Below are positions 1 through 7,122 of a DNA stretch of 64,000 nt, in pieces; position 1 is the first letter of the stretch, and the number at the start of each line of letters is the position of its first letter. A program made the position numbers and the translations under genes. Location of the stretch: assembly GCF_031177825.1 (NCBI RefSeq), contig NZ_JAPSKE010000001.1:1-64000 (forward strand), written 5' to 3'. Below the pieces are notes generated by a model. The model made no database searches, had not been told where the DNA came from, and was given only the letters and a program-made list of their open reading frames with translations. The stretch is from Paenibacillus sp. (lineage in GTDB: Bacteria; Bacillota; Bacilli; Paenibacillales; YIM-B00363).

Positions 1-198
1 CACTCCGAACGCCGTAACGGATAATCGTACGCGCATTTCGTAATCTTCTAATGTTGCTTGCCTCAGAAGAATACCGTCCGTTTCTTCAAGAGGCTTTTCT
101 TGCCACTCCATTTGATGCTCCGAAAATCCATACTCAGCACCTTGTTTACTCAAAAAAGCTTTTGCCGCATCTGATCCCGCAGGCGCGTTCAACAAGAG
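1..198 (-). pseudogene. GNAT acetyltransferase, N-terminally truncated fragment (runs off the left edge)
   Basis: The minus strand is open from base 198 to the window edge and reads like the middle of a two-part GNAT N-acetyltransferase, including LLRQATLEDYEMRV, which resembles the first strand and helix of a GNAT fold. No start codon or ribosome site precedes it. The codon directly upstream in the same frame is the stop codon of the lipoprotein gene at 199, so the front half of the enzyme is missing. I infer that a rearrangement replaced its 5' part. The family assignment rests on pattern recognition of a short segment; the 3' end lies outside the window. Confidence 0.45.
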
Positions 199-621
199 TT
201 AGTGTAGTGCTGACCCCTCCAGCATAAAATCCTCACCACATTCTGAACGAGTGACCTCAATTTCAGTGTGGTGAGTTTCGATTCCGTTAATAACCGAACC
301 ACCAGTACCTCTAACGTTAACACAGGAGCGATCAATTTCTGTACGGTTTCCTAAATTATCCACATAGTAGTATTTGTCTATTACTGTTCCATAGTCAAAC
401 ATGGGATTAGAGGTACGATACATGCCATCCTCGTCCACTGGAATTATGTCAAATTTCCCTTCACGGTTAAGTGACGGAGCACCTTCTACGTTATAAATAA
501 CTCTAATTACCCCCTCAAAGTTCTGGGGTATCAAATATAGATCATAAGTGCCCCTATTGTATTGTGATAAGCAACCCATAACAATAGCTAAGCTTAGAAA
601 AACAAGGAGTGGGAACTTCAT
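199..621 (-). CDS. Small secreted lipoprotein of unknown function
   Basis: About 140 residues. The N terminus has lysines, a hydrophobic stretch and a lipobox ending VMGC, so the product should be lipidated on Cys and anchored to the outer face of the membrane. The rest is soluble and beta-rich (segments such as FEGVIRVIYNVEGAP and YYYVDNLGNRTEID), similar in feel to small DUF6843-type Bacillales lipoproteins; that link is tentative. An AGAGG motif eight bases before the ATG at 621 favours this start over the in-frame GTG at 630. It stands alone between a broken acetyltransferase and an IS110 element, and its AT-rich composition differs from the GC-rich operons further on, which suggests acquired DNA. 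Confidence 0.6.
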   Translation of the reverse strand: MKFPLLVFLSLAIVMGCLSQYNRGTYDLYLIPQNFEGVIRVIYNVEGAPSLNREGKFDIIPVDEDGMYRTSNPMFDYGTVIDKYYYVDNLGNRTEIDRSCVNVRGTGGSVINGIETHHTEIEVTRSECGEDFMLEGSALH

Positions 622-768
622 TTGCTTCACCTCTGCAAGAAATCTTTATTGTCAACTTCATAATATATTATTGTGATTTTTTTCACAATATAAATATGAA
701 TGGTTTCAACCTCTACTATGCATTAAAAAAGAATTGGCTTTTCTCTGTGTTGCGAACTTCTGCCCGTT

Positions 769-1010
769 CGTATTATGAGGTCACCAGATCTTTCTGGTCG
801 ACCTCATTTTTGTGTGGTCGTAAGATTGCGGTAGCCGGGGATCGAACGTTTCTGCCCGTGGGACTTGGATCCCGTCAGCTATTCCGTTCATCCCCCCTAC
901 TTGTTAAACCATGTTTAGGCTGGTTGGGACTTGATCCCGTATCACATGCGATAGTGTGGAAGACAAGAAGGTTAGGGGCTACCGGCGAATTTTACTTTGG
1001 GAGTGATGGA
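769..1010 (+). ncRNA. Candidate IS110 bridge RNA region, copy A
   Basis: This is the non-coding stretch directly before the transposase ATG at 1011. It opens with a strong hairpin at 775-807: ATGAGGTC/GACCTCAT plus ACCAGA/TCTGGT around a TCTT loop, with one bulged C. Further on, two segments share a GGGA...TCCC frame (860-873 and 926-938), as expected if they close two guide loops. A second locus at 2406-2650 keeps the same order with compensating changes in the hairpin and different loop interiors. In IS621-like elements this region encodes the bridge RNA that pairs with target and donor DNA. The RNA role here is inference from position and covariation. Confidence 0.55.
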
Positions 1011-2200
1011 ATGAATCCAGTAATTGGTTTAGATATTTCCAAGGGAGAGAGCCATGCACAAGCTTTTTTGGACCGCGGAATAACGCATGGGAAGATCTTT
1101 AGGTTTAAGCATGATCTTGAGGGCTTAGCGTCCTTTCTTAACTATCTCAGAGATGTGGAGTCCGCCGCGGGGAAGCGTCTCTCAGTCGTCATGGAGGCTA
1201 CAGGACATTACCACAGCCCTGTTGTTCAGTTTCTGGATGAGCACCAGATTTTAAACATCGTCATTAACCCGTTAATTTCTCATCAAGCCAAGAAAACCAA
1301 CTTACGACAATTAAAAACAGATGCCGCCGATGCTCATCAACTGGGGGCTCTGTTTTATAAAGAAGAGTTTGAACCCTACAAAAAACGGGGTCAGCATCTC
1401 ACGAATTTGCGTTATCTCACGCGCCAGTATGACTCTTTTACGGGTATGTACGTCCAAGCGAAATTGCAATTTCAAGCTATTCTTGATCAGGTGTTTCCCG
1501 AATACCACGGCGTGTTTGGTGACCTGTATTCTAAAGTCTCCCTTACTTTTTTGGACCTACACCCGACGTCCAAGGATGTGCTAGAAATGACCGAGTGCGA
1601 GATTACGGAAGAAATCCAACGTCTTACCGGCCGCGGCAGATCCGCTTTATGGTGTCTGGAACGTGCTCAAATCCTAATAGCTGCAGCAAGGCGAAATCCC
1701 TTCAAAGAGACGGCTTTTTCAAGCCATTTGATATCCATGCAGCTGCTTATCAAATTGCTTCTTCAATACCAGGAACACCTAACAGACCTTCAAAAATCGA
1801 TAGATGCCCTGGCTGAAGAGTTGCTCGAATATGATTTAATCCAATCAATCCCCGGTATTGGTGCTAAGATTGCTGCAACAATTTTAGCTGAAATCGGAGA
1901 AATCGATCGGTTCGATCACGCAAAGAAATTGGTGGCTTTTGCCGGAATAGATCCTAGTGTTTTTTCTTCAGGCAAATTTGTAGCTACCCAAAATAAAATC
2001 ACGAAACATGGTTCCAGAAGGCTTCGTACTGCCTTATATCAAGCCGTACGATGTGGTATTCGCGAAAGCTAAGAGCCTACTATGATAAGAAGCGTGCTGA
2101 AGGAAAGCTGTTCAGAGTAGCAATAATCGCTTGTGTAAATAAACTCATCCACTGGATCTTTGCCATTTTAACAAAGAAAGAATCGTTCCGTTTAGACTAA
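1011..2200 (+). pseudogene. IS110-family transposase, frameshifted near the C terminus
   Basis: Translation starts MNPVIGLDISKG, the usual IS110 opening with the first acidic residue of the RuvC-like DEDD domain. It continues through VVMEATGHYHSP (second acidic site) and KTDAADAHQLG (last two). The C-terminal half has the helix-hairpin motif SIPGIGAKIAATILAEIG and the serine-containing block DPSVFSSGKF. The frame stops at 2070-2072, but the expected tail continues in another frame from about 2066 (KLRAYYDKKRAEGK... ending FRLD) to 2200. A small deletion has therefore split the gene. An upstream open frame back to 609 is only the non-coding RNA region. Confidence 0.85.
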
Positions 2201-2366
2201 TTAGCATGGTATAGAAACATAAGAAATATCTTCCTGTGCCAAAAGGGACAGTTATTTGTCATACACTTTTTTAAGTATATCACCTCATGTAATGGCTATT
2301 AAATCATTAAATATTGACAAGCTATTAGCTGGAATTGTTGAATGAACCACGTAACGATACAAATAA

Positions 2367-2387
2367 GCGGTGGATCGGATCCACCGC
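2367..2387. repeat. Perfect 10-bp palindrome with one-base centre
   Basis: GCGGTGGATC and GATCCACCGC flank a single G. It lies between the end of the first IS110 element and the second IS110-like RNA region. Its arms are unusually GC-rich for this AT-rich strip. No T-run follows, so a terminator is unlikely. It may be a junction or a binding site; nothing more can be said. Confidence 0.5.
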
Positions 2388-2405
2388 CGCGCTCTCGTAT
2401 CCGTC

Positions 2406-2650
2406 GTATTATGAGTTCGGCCAGTTTTTACTGGTTGAACTCTTTTTCATTAAAGGGTTAAGTACGGGGAGCCGGGGTAGAACGTTCGTACCCGTGGGAA
2501 ATTCTTATCCCGTCGCTAAAACTGTTCGCCCCCTACTTGTAGAAACCATGTTTAAGCTGGTTGGGACGATGATCCCGCATAACAAGCGATGCTGTGGTAC
2601 TGCAAGCTCTGTAGGGATACCGGCTATTTTACTACAGAAAGGAGAGCATC
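2406..2650 (+). ncRNA. Candidate IS110 bridge RNA region, copy B (remnant element)
   Basis: This stretch parallels 769-1010. Its hairpin at 2411-2442 has arms GAGTTC/GAACTC and GCCAGT/ACTGGT around a TTTT loop. Compared with copy A several pairs change on both sides while pairing is kept. The two GGGA...TCCC frames recur at 2496-2511 and 2563-2576 with different interiors, and the block CCCCTACTTGT...AAACCATGTTTA between them is strongly conserved. It ends in an AGAAAGGAGAG ribosome site before the ATG at 2651. That the RNA is still made is unknown; the adjoining transposase is only a stub. Confidence 0.5.
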
Positions 2651-2830
2651 ATGAATCCAGTAATCGGTCTAGATATTTCTAAAGGCCAAAGTAAAGGAGA
2701 AGCATTTCTTAATAAGAGGCAACCTTAAGACCTGCTCCTCCCCTGTTATTATCCTGAAATCAACGGGGCATTATCTTCAAGCTGTTGTGCAGTTTCTTGA
2801 TTCGCCAGTTTGTTTAATACGCAAGGCCAT
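2651..2830 (+). pseudogene. IS110-family transposase remnant
   Basis: A 25-residue frame begins MNPVIGLDISKGQSKG, nearly the same as the transposase at 1011, and stops at 2726. A second piece around 2753-2825 reads ESTGHYLQAVVQFLD, matching the second acidic region (EATGHYHSPVVQFLD) of the first copy, in the same direction. The segment between has been deleted and nothing downstream remains. This is a decayed second IS110 element of a related but not identical type. Confidence 0.75.
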
Positions 2831-2860
2831 GAATTTTTTTTCAGCTCCATCCCCTTCCTA

Positions 2861-3006
2861 CAGTCCACAATAAGGTCAAGTTGTTGTCGGTATCCACAAA
2901 CGGGTCAGGTTCTTGTCGCTCGCCGGCGACGTAGCACATGTCCGACTTAAACAAAAAACCGCTTGGTTAGCGGTTTAAAATCGGGGTATGTTCTTATCGT
3001 CGGACA
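2861..3006. repeat. Dispersed IS-end-like repeat, copy 1
   Basis: It contains the repeated word TCAAGTTGTTGTCGG / TCAGGTTCTTGTCGC, an ACCGC...GCGGT hairpin (AAAAACCGCTTGGTTAGCGGTTT) and the closing word TATGTTCTTATCGTCGGACA. Related copies lie at 5788, 7338, 36517, 43603 and 54791. The multiple copies of a 16-base word in both orientations resemble the ends of IS21-type elements, but no transposase gene is enclosed. Confidence 0.65.
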
Positions 3007-3019
3007 CACGCGGTCTTCT

Positions 3020-3394
3020 TTACCCAATGAAACTCTTCCCTCTCAACAACAGCCAAGCTTGCGGCAACACAAGCCAAAAGCCCGAGATCGGCATGATGAC
3101 GGCGCCGACAATCCCGATAGCGAGGATCGACCATCCAACCACGGTCGGCGGACGGAGCTGGGTCTGCTTCAGCACCCAGCTCACTATATACCCGATGAGC
3201 ATCAGCAGGAAACCGAACATCATGAACCAGAACGCGTTCAGACGCTCCCAGTCTCCTTCCTGCATGGTATTCCACAAGCCTTCCGTAGCGATCGGCAGCA
3301 AAGCATCCCCGTAAAGGATGAGCCCCACCACCGAATGCAGTAATCCCGTTAGCGCCAGCAGCAACCCGACTTGCCGTTTGATCCCCGTTCCCAT
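3020..3394 (-). CDS. Four-helix membrane protein, DUF6463-like
   Basis: 124 residues with four predicted membrane segments, roughly at 9-28, 52-72, 83-103 and 104-118, and a short acidic loop (ATEGLWNTMQEGDWERLN) after the first. Length and layout fit the DUF6463 group of small integral membrane proteins, whose role is unknown; the match is from memory and only moderately certain. The start is supported by AAAAGGAGG eleven bases before ATG. It is the last gene of a minus-strand set that begins with MarR and ArsA, 46 bases after the preceding small gene, so it may share their transcription. Confidence 0.6.
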   Translation of the reverse strand: MGTGIKRQVGLLLALTGLLHSVVGLILYGDALLPIATEGLWNTMQEGDWERLNAFWFMMFGFLLMLIGYIVSWVLKQTQLRPPTVVGWSILAIGIVGAVIMPISGFWLVLPQAWLLLRGKSFIG

Positions 3395-3440
3395 ATGAAT
3401 CGATTCCTCCTTTTAAGGTACCTGCCGTTCGCCTACTGCT

Positions 3441-3668
3441 CTACTCTTTCGAAATATTAATTTTCCTAGCCATGGGCGGAGCTTTTTCTTCCTCCTCTAA
3501 CGCGTCCAGCACGCTGTCGATGACCGATCGATACGCCAGCAGCCCATGCTTCATCGCTTGCTTCAGATGCGTTTCGGTGCCGTGCCGCTCCAGACTCTCT
3601 TGAAATTTTCCGACCATGCCAACCATTTCGATCAAGTACGCCATGCTTAGGTGTCCTGCGTTCCTCAT
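3441..3668 (-). CDS. Small helical protein of unknown function downstream of ArsA
   Basis: 75 residues, mostly helical and charged, without a signal peptide or membrane segment. The stretch MVGKFQESLERHG followed by LKQAMKHGLLAYRSVIDSVLDALEEEE suggests a short helical bundle that could bind a partner protein. Its ATG overlaps the ArsA stop codon (ATGA at 3665-3668), a sign of translational coupling, and GGGGAG precedes it. I do not recognise a family. The tight coupling hints at a role with the ArsA ATPase, which is inference. Confidence 0.6.
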   Translation of the reverse strand: MRNAGHLSMAYLIEMVGMVGKFQESLERHGTETHLKQAMKHGLLAYRSVIDSVLDALEEEEKAPPMARKINISKE

Positions 3669-4861
3669 CGCTCCCCATCTCCTCTCGTTGCTTCGTTTCG
3701 GCTCCCGAAGCGAACGAGCAGTCGATCCTCGGCGTATCGGGCGCCGACCACCTCGCGGCCTAGTAACGGCTTCGGCAGCACGACCTTCCGCTTATACGAA
3801 CCCGCCGCGACCGTGAGCTCGTCGCCGGTCTGCGTTAAGTCGAGCGCCGAACGATCCAAGAACGGAATCGTCAGCTCGAGCACCATCCCGTCCTCGTCTT
3901 CCCGGATGACCTCCGTGCGCCCACGATACAGCATCTCGGAAGGGTCCGCGCCGCCGTAGATCGTATCCGCCAATATTTCCAGAATCGGCAGCCCGATGAC
4001 TTCTTCCTGCATCATGGGCGCCTTCAAGATCGGCAGCGGCTGGAAGTTCGCTACGATATCTTGCTCGTACTTCCGCTGGAGCTCCCGCCAGTTCGCGAAG
4101 AATCCTTCGCCGGCTTCGTCCGGCAGCACCCGGTTGACGATGACGGCGTCGGTGTTGAACCCGAATAAGTTGAGATAGGTGAAGGAACGTTTCGCCTCTG
4201 CGAGAACCATTTTCTCCGGATTCAGTACGATTCGCACCGAGGTGACCTCGGGATTCAACACGATGCGCTGCATCTCCTCGAGGCCCCGCGCGAGACGCTC
4301 GATGCTGTTCAGGACGTCGTCGGACGGGAGCTCGAAGCCGTTCGTCAGCTTCGCCACCGGACGAACGAGCTTGATCAGCTTGCGCTCGGTCGGGAAAATT
4401 TTCTCCAGCCACCAGTTCAGCACGTTCGGGTAGCTGAGCAATCGAAGCGTCTCCCCGGTCGGGGCGCAGTCGACGACGAGCACGTCGTAGTTTCCGCTCT
4501 CGGCGTGCTCCTTGATTTGCAGCAAGCTGAACAGCTCCTCCATGCCGGGGAACACGAGCATCTCTTCGGTCGTAATATCTTTCAGTTGCGCCTTATCGAG
4601 CAGCTTCGTGATCCATCCCTGGACGGAGCCCCAATTCCGTTCCGTCTCCCGCAGGCTGTCGACCTCGATCCCCCATAGATTTTCGCGGATATGAACCGTC
4701 TCCGGACCGATCGGCACGTTCAAGGAATCCGCCAAGCTGTGCGCCGCGTCGGTGCTGAGGATGAGCGTGCGTTTCCCCTGTCGCGCCAGCTTTACCGCCG
4801 TGGCCGCCGCCACGCTCGTCTTGCCTACGCCGCCCTTGCCCGTGAACACAATAATTCTCAT
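3665..4861 (-). CDS. ArsA/GET3-type ATPase with C-terminal HSP20-like domain
   Basis: 398 residues from the ATG at 4861, chosen because AGGAGG lies nine bases upstream; an open extension to 4930 has no ribosome site and would cover an operator. It starts MRIIVFTGKGGVGKTS, the deviant Walker A loop of the ArsA family. DAAHSLADSL is the switch I region and VDCAPTGETLRLLSYP the switch II region. The last ~90 residues (ELTIPFLDRSALDLTQTGDEL... onwards) look like the alpha-crystallin/HSP20-type domain found at the end of some bacterial ArsA proteins. No arsB or arsR is nearby, so it may act on membrane proteins or lipids rather than on arsenite. It is transcribed with a MarR gene upstream. Confidence 0.85.
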   Translation of the reverse strand: MRIIVFTGKGGVGKTSVAAATAVKLARQGKRTLILSTDAAHSLADSLNVPIGPETVHIRENLWGIEVDSLRETERNWGSVQGWITKLLDKAQLKDITTEEMLVFPGMEELFSLLQIKEHAESGNYDVLVVDCAPTGETLRLLSYPNVLNWWLEKIFPTERKLIKLVRPVAKLTNGFELPSDDVLNSIERLARGLEEMQRIVLNPEVTSVRIVLNPEKMVLAEAKRSFTYLNLFGFNTDAVIVNRVLPDEAGEGFFANWRELQRKYEQDIVANFQPLPILKAPMMQEEVIGLPILEILADTIYGGADPSEMLYRGRTEVIREDEDGMVLELTIPFLDRSALDLTQTGDELTVAAGSYKRKVVLPKPLLGREVVGARYAEDRLLVRFGSRNEATRGDGER

Positions 4862-4882
4862 CCCACTCCGCCTCCTATATGG

Positions 4883-4894
4883 TACGATTTCGTA
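4883..4894. promoter_or_regulatory. Predicted MarR operator in front of arsA
   Basis: The perfect palindrome TACGA-TT-TCGTA lies between the MarR stop and the ArsA ribosome site. The same half-sites occur twice upstream of the MarR gene. A site here would let the regulator control arsA separately from its own promoter. Confidence 0.65.
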
Positions 4895-4926
4895 GTATTT
4901 GTCGAAAATGATCCGGCTGAAGCCGG

Positions 4927-5403
4927 TCATTCGTCGATCTTGATTTTCCTCGGGTGCGTGGACGGTGGCTGCGGCTTGATCGGTCCTCCGTCTTGCAGCA
5001 CTTTCGCAGCCTTCAACATCAGCGCCGTGAATTGTTCCATCTCTTCCGGCGTGAAGGCGGACTCCAGCCTGCCGAGCAGCGTCATCATCATTCGCTCCGA
5101 TTCCGTCGCAAGCTGCATGCCTTGCTGCGTCAGTGTGACGAGCTTGACGCGTTGATCCGCCGCGGAGGTAGCCCGCGCGATGTAGCCCTTCCGCTCCAGC
5201 CGCTTGGCGATACTCGTCATGGAGCTGAGGGGAGCCCCCATCTCAGCCGCTACTTCGGACATCGGCAGATCGCCCCGGAATCGCAAAATCAACAACGTCG
5301 AGAGATCCGAGCGTGTGACCTGCTGTTCCAGATGCAGCGTATCGGAGAGGAAGGCGAATGGCCGCAAGCCGGTCTTGAGGAACAGTTCGTATAGCTGATG
5401 CAT
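4927..5403 (-). CDS. MarR-family transcriptional regulator
   Basis: 158 residues. A winged helix-turn-helix core is clear: SDLSTLLILRFRGDLPMSEV, then AEMGAPLSSMTSIAKRLERK as recognition helices, and a wing GYIARATSAADQRVKLVTLT with the conserved D-R pair of MarR proteins. Outer helices at both ends would form the dimer. The start ATG at 5403 has AAAGGGG nine bases ahead. Two palindromes TACGAGTTCGTA lie just upstream and one TACGATTTCGTA just downstream before arsA, so autorepression and control of arsA are likely. The ligand is unknown. Confidence 0.9.
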   Translation of the reverse strand: MHQLYELFLKTGLRPFAFLSDTLHLEQQVTRSDLSTLLILRFRGDLPMSEVAAEMGAPLSSMTSIAKRLERKGYIARATSAADQRVKLVTLTQQGMQLATESERMMMTLLGRLESAFTPEEMEQFTALMLKAAKVLQDGGPIKPQPPSTHPRKIKIDE

Positions 5404-5422
5404 GCGTTGGCCCCTTTATTAA

Positions 5423-5434
5423 TACGAGTTCGTA
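5423..5434. promoter_or_regulatory. Predicted MarR operator 1
   Basis: TACGA-GT-TCGTA lies 20 bases before the MarR start codon. Its centre is 32 bases from the next copy, about three helical turns, so two dimers could bind the same face of the DNA. Confidence 0.7.
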
Positions 5435-5452
5435 GTAACTGAATCTAACATT

Positions 5453-5468
5453 ACTACGAGTTCGTAGT
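5453..5468. promoter_or_regulatory. Predicted MarR operator 2
   Basis: ACTACGA-GT-TCGTAGT, a 16-base palindrome with the same core as the sites at 5423 and 4883 and the longest arms of the three. It is a good candidate for the highest-affinity site. Confidence 0.7.
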
Positions 5469-5599
5469 TATGTCAATCGGATTTCGCCCAAAGGGGTATG
5501 AATCGCGGAAGGGATCGTCTTTTCGAAGCGAATATATCATGATTTATTGTGTATAGATTAAGTTCACTGCTCGTACGACTTCAAGGAGGAAGAACGGGG

Positions 5600-5791
5600 A
5601 TGTCCAGTCCGATGTATGAACGCACCTTCTCGTCGCTGCGCTAGAAGTTCGTAACCAGAGAATACGGCGTCTGGGATCGCGTGCCTTCGGGGAAGGAGCT
5701 GGCGGACAAGTATAACGTCAGCCGAATTACGAACAAGAGAGCGCTAGAAATGCTGACGACCGAAGGGCTGATCGTACGGAGTGTCGTATGA
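5600..5791 (+). pseudogene. GntR-family regulator fragment (stop at codon 15, truncated)
   Basis: After an AAGGAGGAAGAACGGGG ribosome site the frame reads MSSPMYERTFSSLR, then a TAG, then KFVTREYGVWDRVPSGKEL and ADKYNVSRITNKRALEMLTT. This is the DNA-binding domain of a GntR regulator (winged helix with the usual R-P-S-x-x-E-L and V-S-R motifs). The wing is cut at about 5788, where a copy of the dispersed repeat begins and supplies a stop. The effector-binding domain is absent. The gene is dead by both a nonsense codon and truncation. Confidence 0.75.
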
Positions 5792-5870
5792 CAAGAACTT
5801 GACTCTTTTGTCGACAATGGAACAAACATTCGCACACCTTGCCTTACAACGGTATAAAAACGGCTGTCTC
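5788..5870. repeat. Dispersed IS-end-like repeat, copy 2 (right half)
   Basis: GACAAGAACTTGACTCTTTT followed by GTCGACAATGGAACAAACATTCGC matches the right part of the copy at 36517 (which reads GTCGATACTGGAACATACATTCGC), and both run on into AAACGGCTG. It interrupts the GntR fragment, so the repeat arrived, or a deletion using it occurred, after that gene. Confidence 0.6.
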
Positions 5871-6301
5871 ATTAATTTTTGTTGTTTTTCTTCCGGCCGA
5901 TTAGTCGTTTATTGAACTCCCTTATCACGATTCAGTTTACTTACAAATACTCGAATAGAGGGGAAAGCTACAAGCCCCATATAATTCCATATACTGCACG
6001 CATTCTCCACGCCGCCTCTGGAGGTTTTCACTCCCATATCTCAACGGGTCTATGCCCTCTCATTCCTTCGTTACGCCTGTCCACGGGGTGGAGGCCGTTC
6101 TTGCTAACGTTACGGGTCGGTGACTTTTGTTTTCTTCATCTTTTTGACCTGTACATTGTACGCATGCATTGCTTTGAACTCAGGGGTGTTCCCAACCAAA
6201 CTTATGGTTATCTTAAAAATGAAGCGGCGAAGGCGCGCTCGTCCGCGTTTACTTATCTTCATCTGCCCCGTCCCACTGTGCAAGATGAAGATGATTGCCT
6301 G
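5870..6301 (-). mobile_element. IS110/IS1111-type element remnant (3' half)
   Basis: On the minus strand a C-terminal transposase piece (6110-6301) is followed by about 240 bases of non-coding DNA. The non-coding part (5870-6109) includes GTGGACAGGCGTAACGAAGG and an AGCTTTCCCCTCTATTCGAG segment. In the IS1111 subgroup the guide RNA lies downstream of the recombinase gene, so this stretch could be its remnant. Nothing of the front of the element remains. The long plus-strand open frame across it is not a gene. Confidence 0.45.
6110..6301 (-). pseudogene. IS110/IS1111-type transposase C-terminal fragment
   Basis: The frame reads HSGTGQMKISKRGRARLRRF and then IFKITISLVGNTPEFKAMHA and YNVQVKKMKKTK before a stop. 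The S-G-x-x-x-x-x-K-I-S-K-R-G block is the serine region of the second catalytic domain of IS110-family recombinases. The DEDD domain is missing: the sequence runs into the end of an MFS transporter fragment at about 6307. A remnant only. Confidence 0.7.
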
Positions 6302-6306
6302 TTACT

Positions 6307-7090
6307 TCAATGGACACGGCAGCCGATCGTAATAACTGCAAGGGCAAGCACCAAAGTTGAAATAATAAGTGTCAGACCGTAACTATGCGACACATTCAAA
6401 ATGACCCCTGCCCCAATCGGACCTATTATTTGCCCTATACCAAAAAATCCAGTCATTAGAGCAATTGCATAATTGCTATTGGACTGTCGCACCATACGAG
6501 CTGCAGCCAGTGAAAGCATAGATATTCCCATAAAAGTCCCTCCAAACAGGATCGACCCTAGTACTACACCTACTATATTAGGCATGCATATGGGCATGAT
6601 TACTCCAAGCGCTTGCAGAATAAGCGCAGTAATAAGAGGTTTAATATACTTTGCCTTACTCGCCCACCTTGACCAGAGTAAGGGTGATGGAACGGCTGCT
6701 AGCCCCCCGACAATCCAGCTAAAATCGGCAAAAGCTGAGATATTGGGCATTTGCTTGACCATTGCTACCAAAAAAAGTCGCACTTACGATATAACCCAGT
6801 CCTTCAAGTCCATAAGCTACTAGTAGCCAGACAAAAATAGATTGAGGCAATATCAATGAACGTTTAGATGCAGAATTCGTTGATAAAGGTCGAGACTTAG
6901 CCTCATGGATATAAGACCAAATAGGTAGTATGAGAATAAAACTGAGGACACATAGACCTATCCAGGCACCCCGCCAAGTGAAATGGCTAAGAATAGGTGT
7001 AGCTAACCCCGTTAGGACGATACCGGTACCAACTCCACCATAGAAAAACCCGACCCATTTTTTACGCTTATAAGAATTATTCTCGGGGTT
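6307..7090 (-). pseudogene. YbfB/YjiJ-type MFS transporter, broken at both ends and frameshifted
   Basis: Reading from about 7090, the minus strand gives KKWVGFFYGGVGTGIVLTGL and LEGLGYIVSATFF, then a shift in a run of seven T (plus-strand A run 6770-6776), after which LVAMVKQMPNISAFADFSWI and later membrane segments continue to 6307. With six T the frame would be continuous (ATFLVAMVKQM). These segments are typical of the YbfB/YjiJ family of 12-helix transporters. The first four helices and the last few residues are missing; the final CRVH probably comes from the adjoining IS remnant. The substrate of this family is not established. Confidence 0.75.
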
Positions 7091-7122
7091 CCGCTTTTAC
7101 CTTTTTCGGTTATCGAAGAGCC

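Larger units (their letters stand above)
745..2210 (+). mobile_element. IS110-group insertion element (degraded), ends approximate
   Basis: The element has a structured non-coding 5' region followed by an IS110-type transposase gene. This matches the IS110 group layout, in which the bridge RNA lies upstream of the recombinase. IS110 elements lack terminal inverted repeats, so the boundaries cannot be read directly. The left limit is set by where similarity to a second copy near 2406 begins (about 769) and the right limit by the last transposase codon at 2200. The transposase is frameshifted, so this copy is probably immobile unless helped in trans. Confidence 0.55.

Noticed and set aside
609..1010. 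Upstream extension of the IS110 transposase frame
   Set aside because: It has no ribosome site, does not resemble the family, and covers the structured RNA region; the family start MNPVIGLDIS is at 1011.
2335..2682. Plus-strand open frame of 115 codons
   Set aside because: It runs through the second RNA-like region and out of frame with the transposase stub at 2651.
3665..4861. Arsenite efflux operon
   Set aside because: Only the ArsA-type ATPase is present; there is no arsB, arsR, arsC or arsD, and the regulator is MarR rather than ArsR.
5879..6382. Plus-strand open frame of 167 codons
   Set aside because: It is antisense to the IS1111-type transposase tail and its non-coding end; the protein has no family likeness and no ribosome site.
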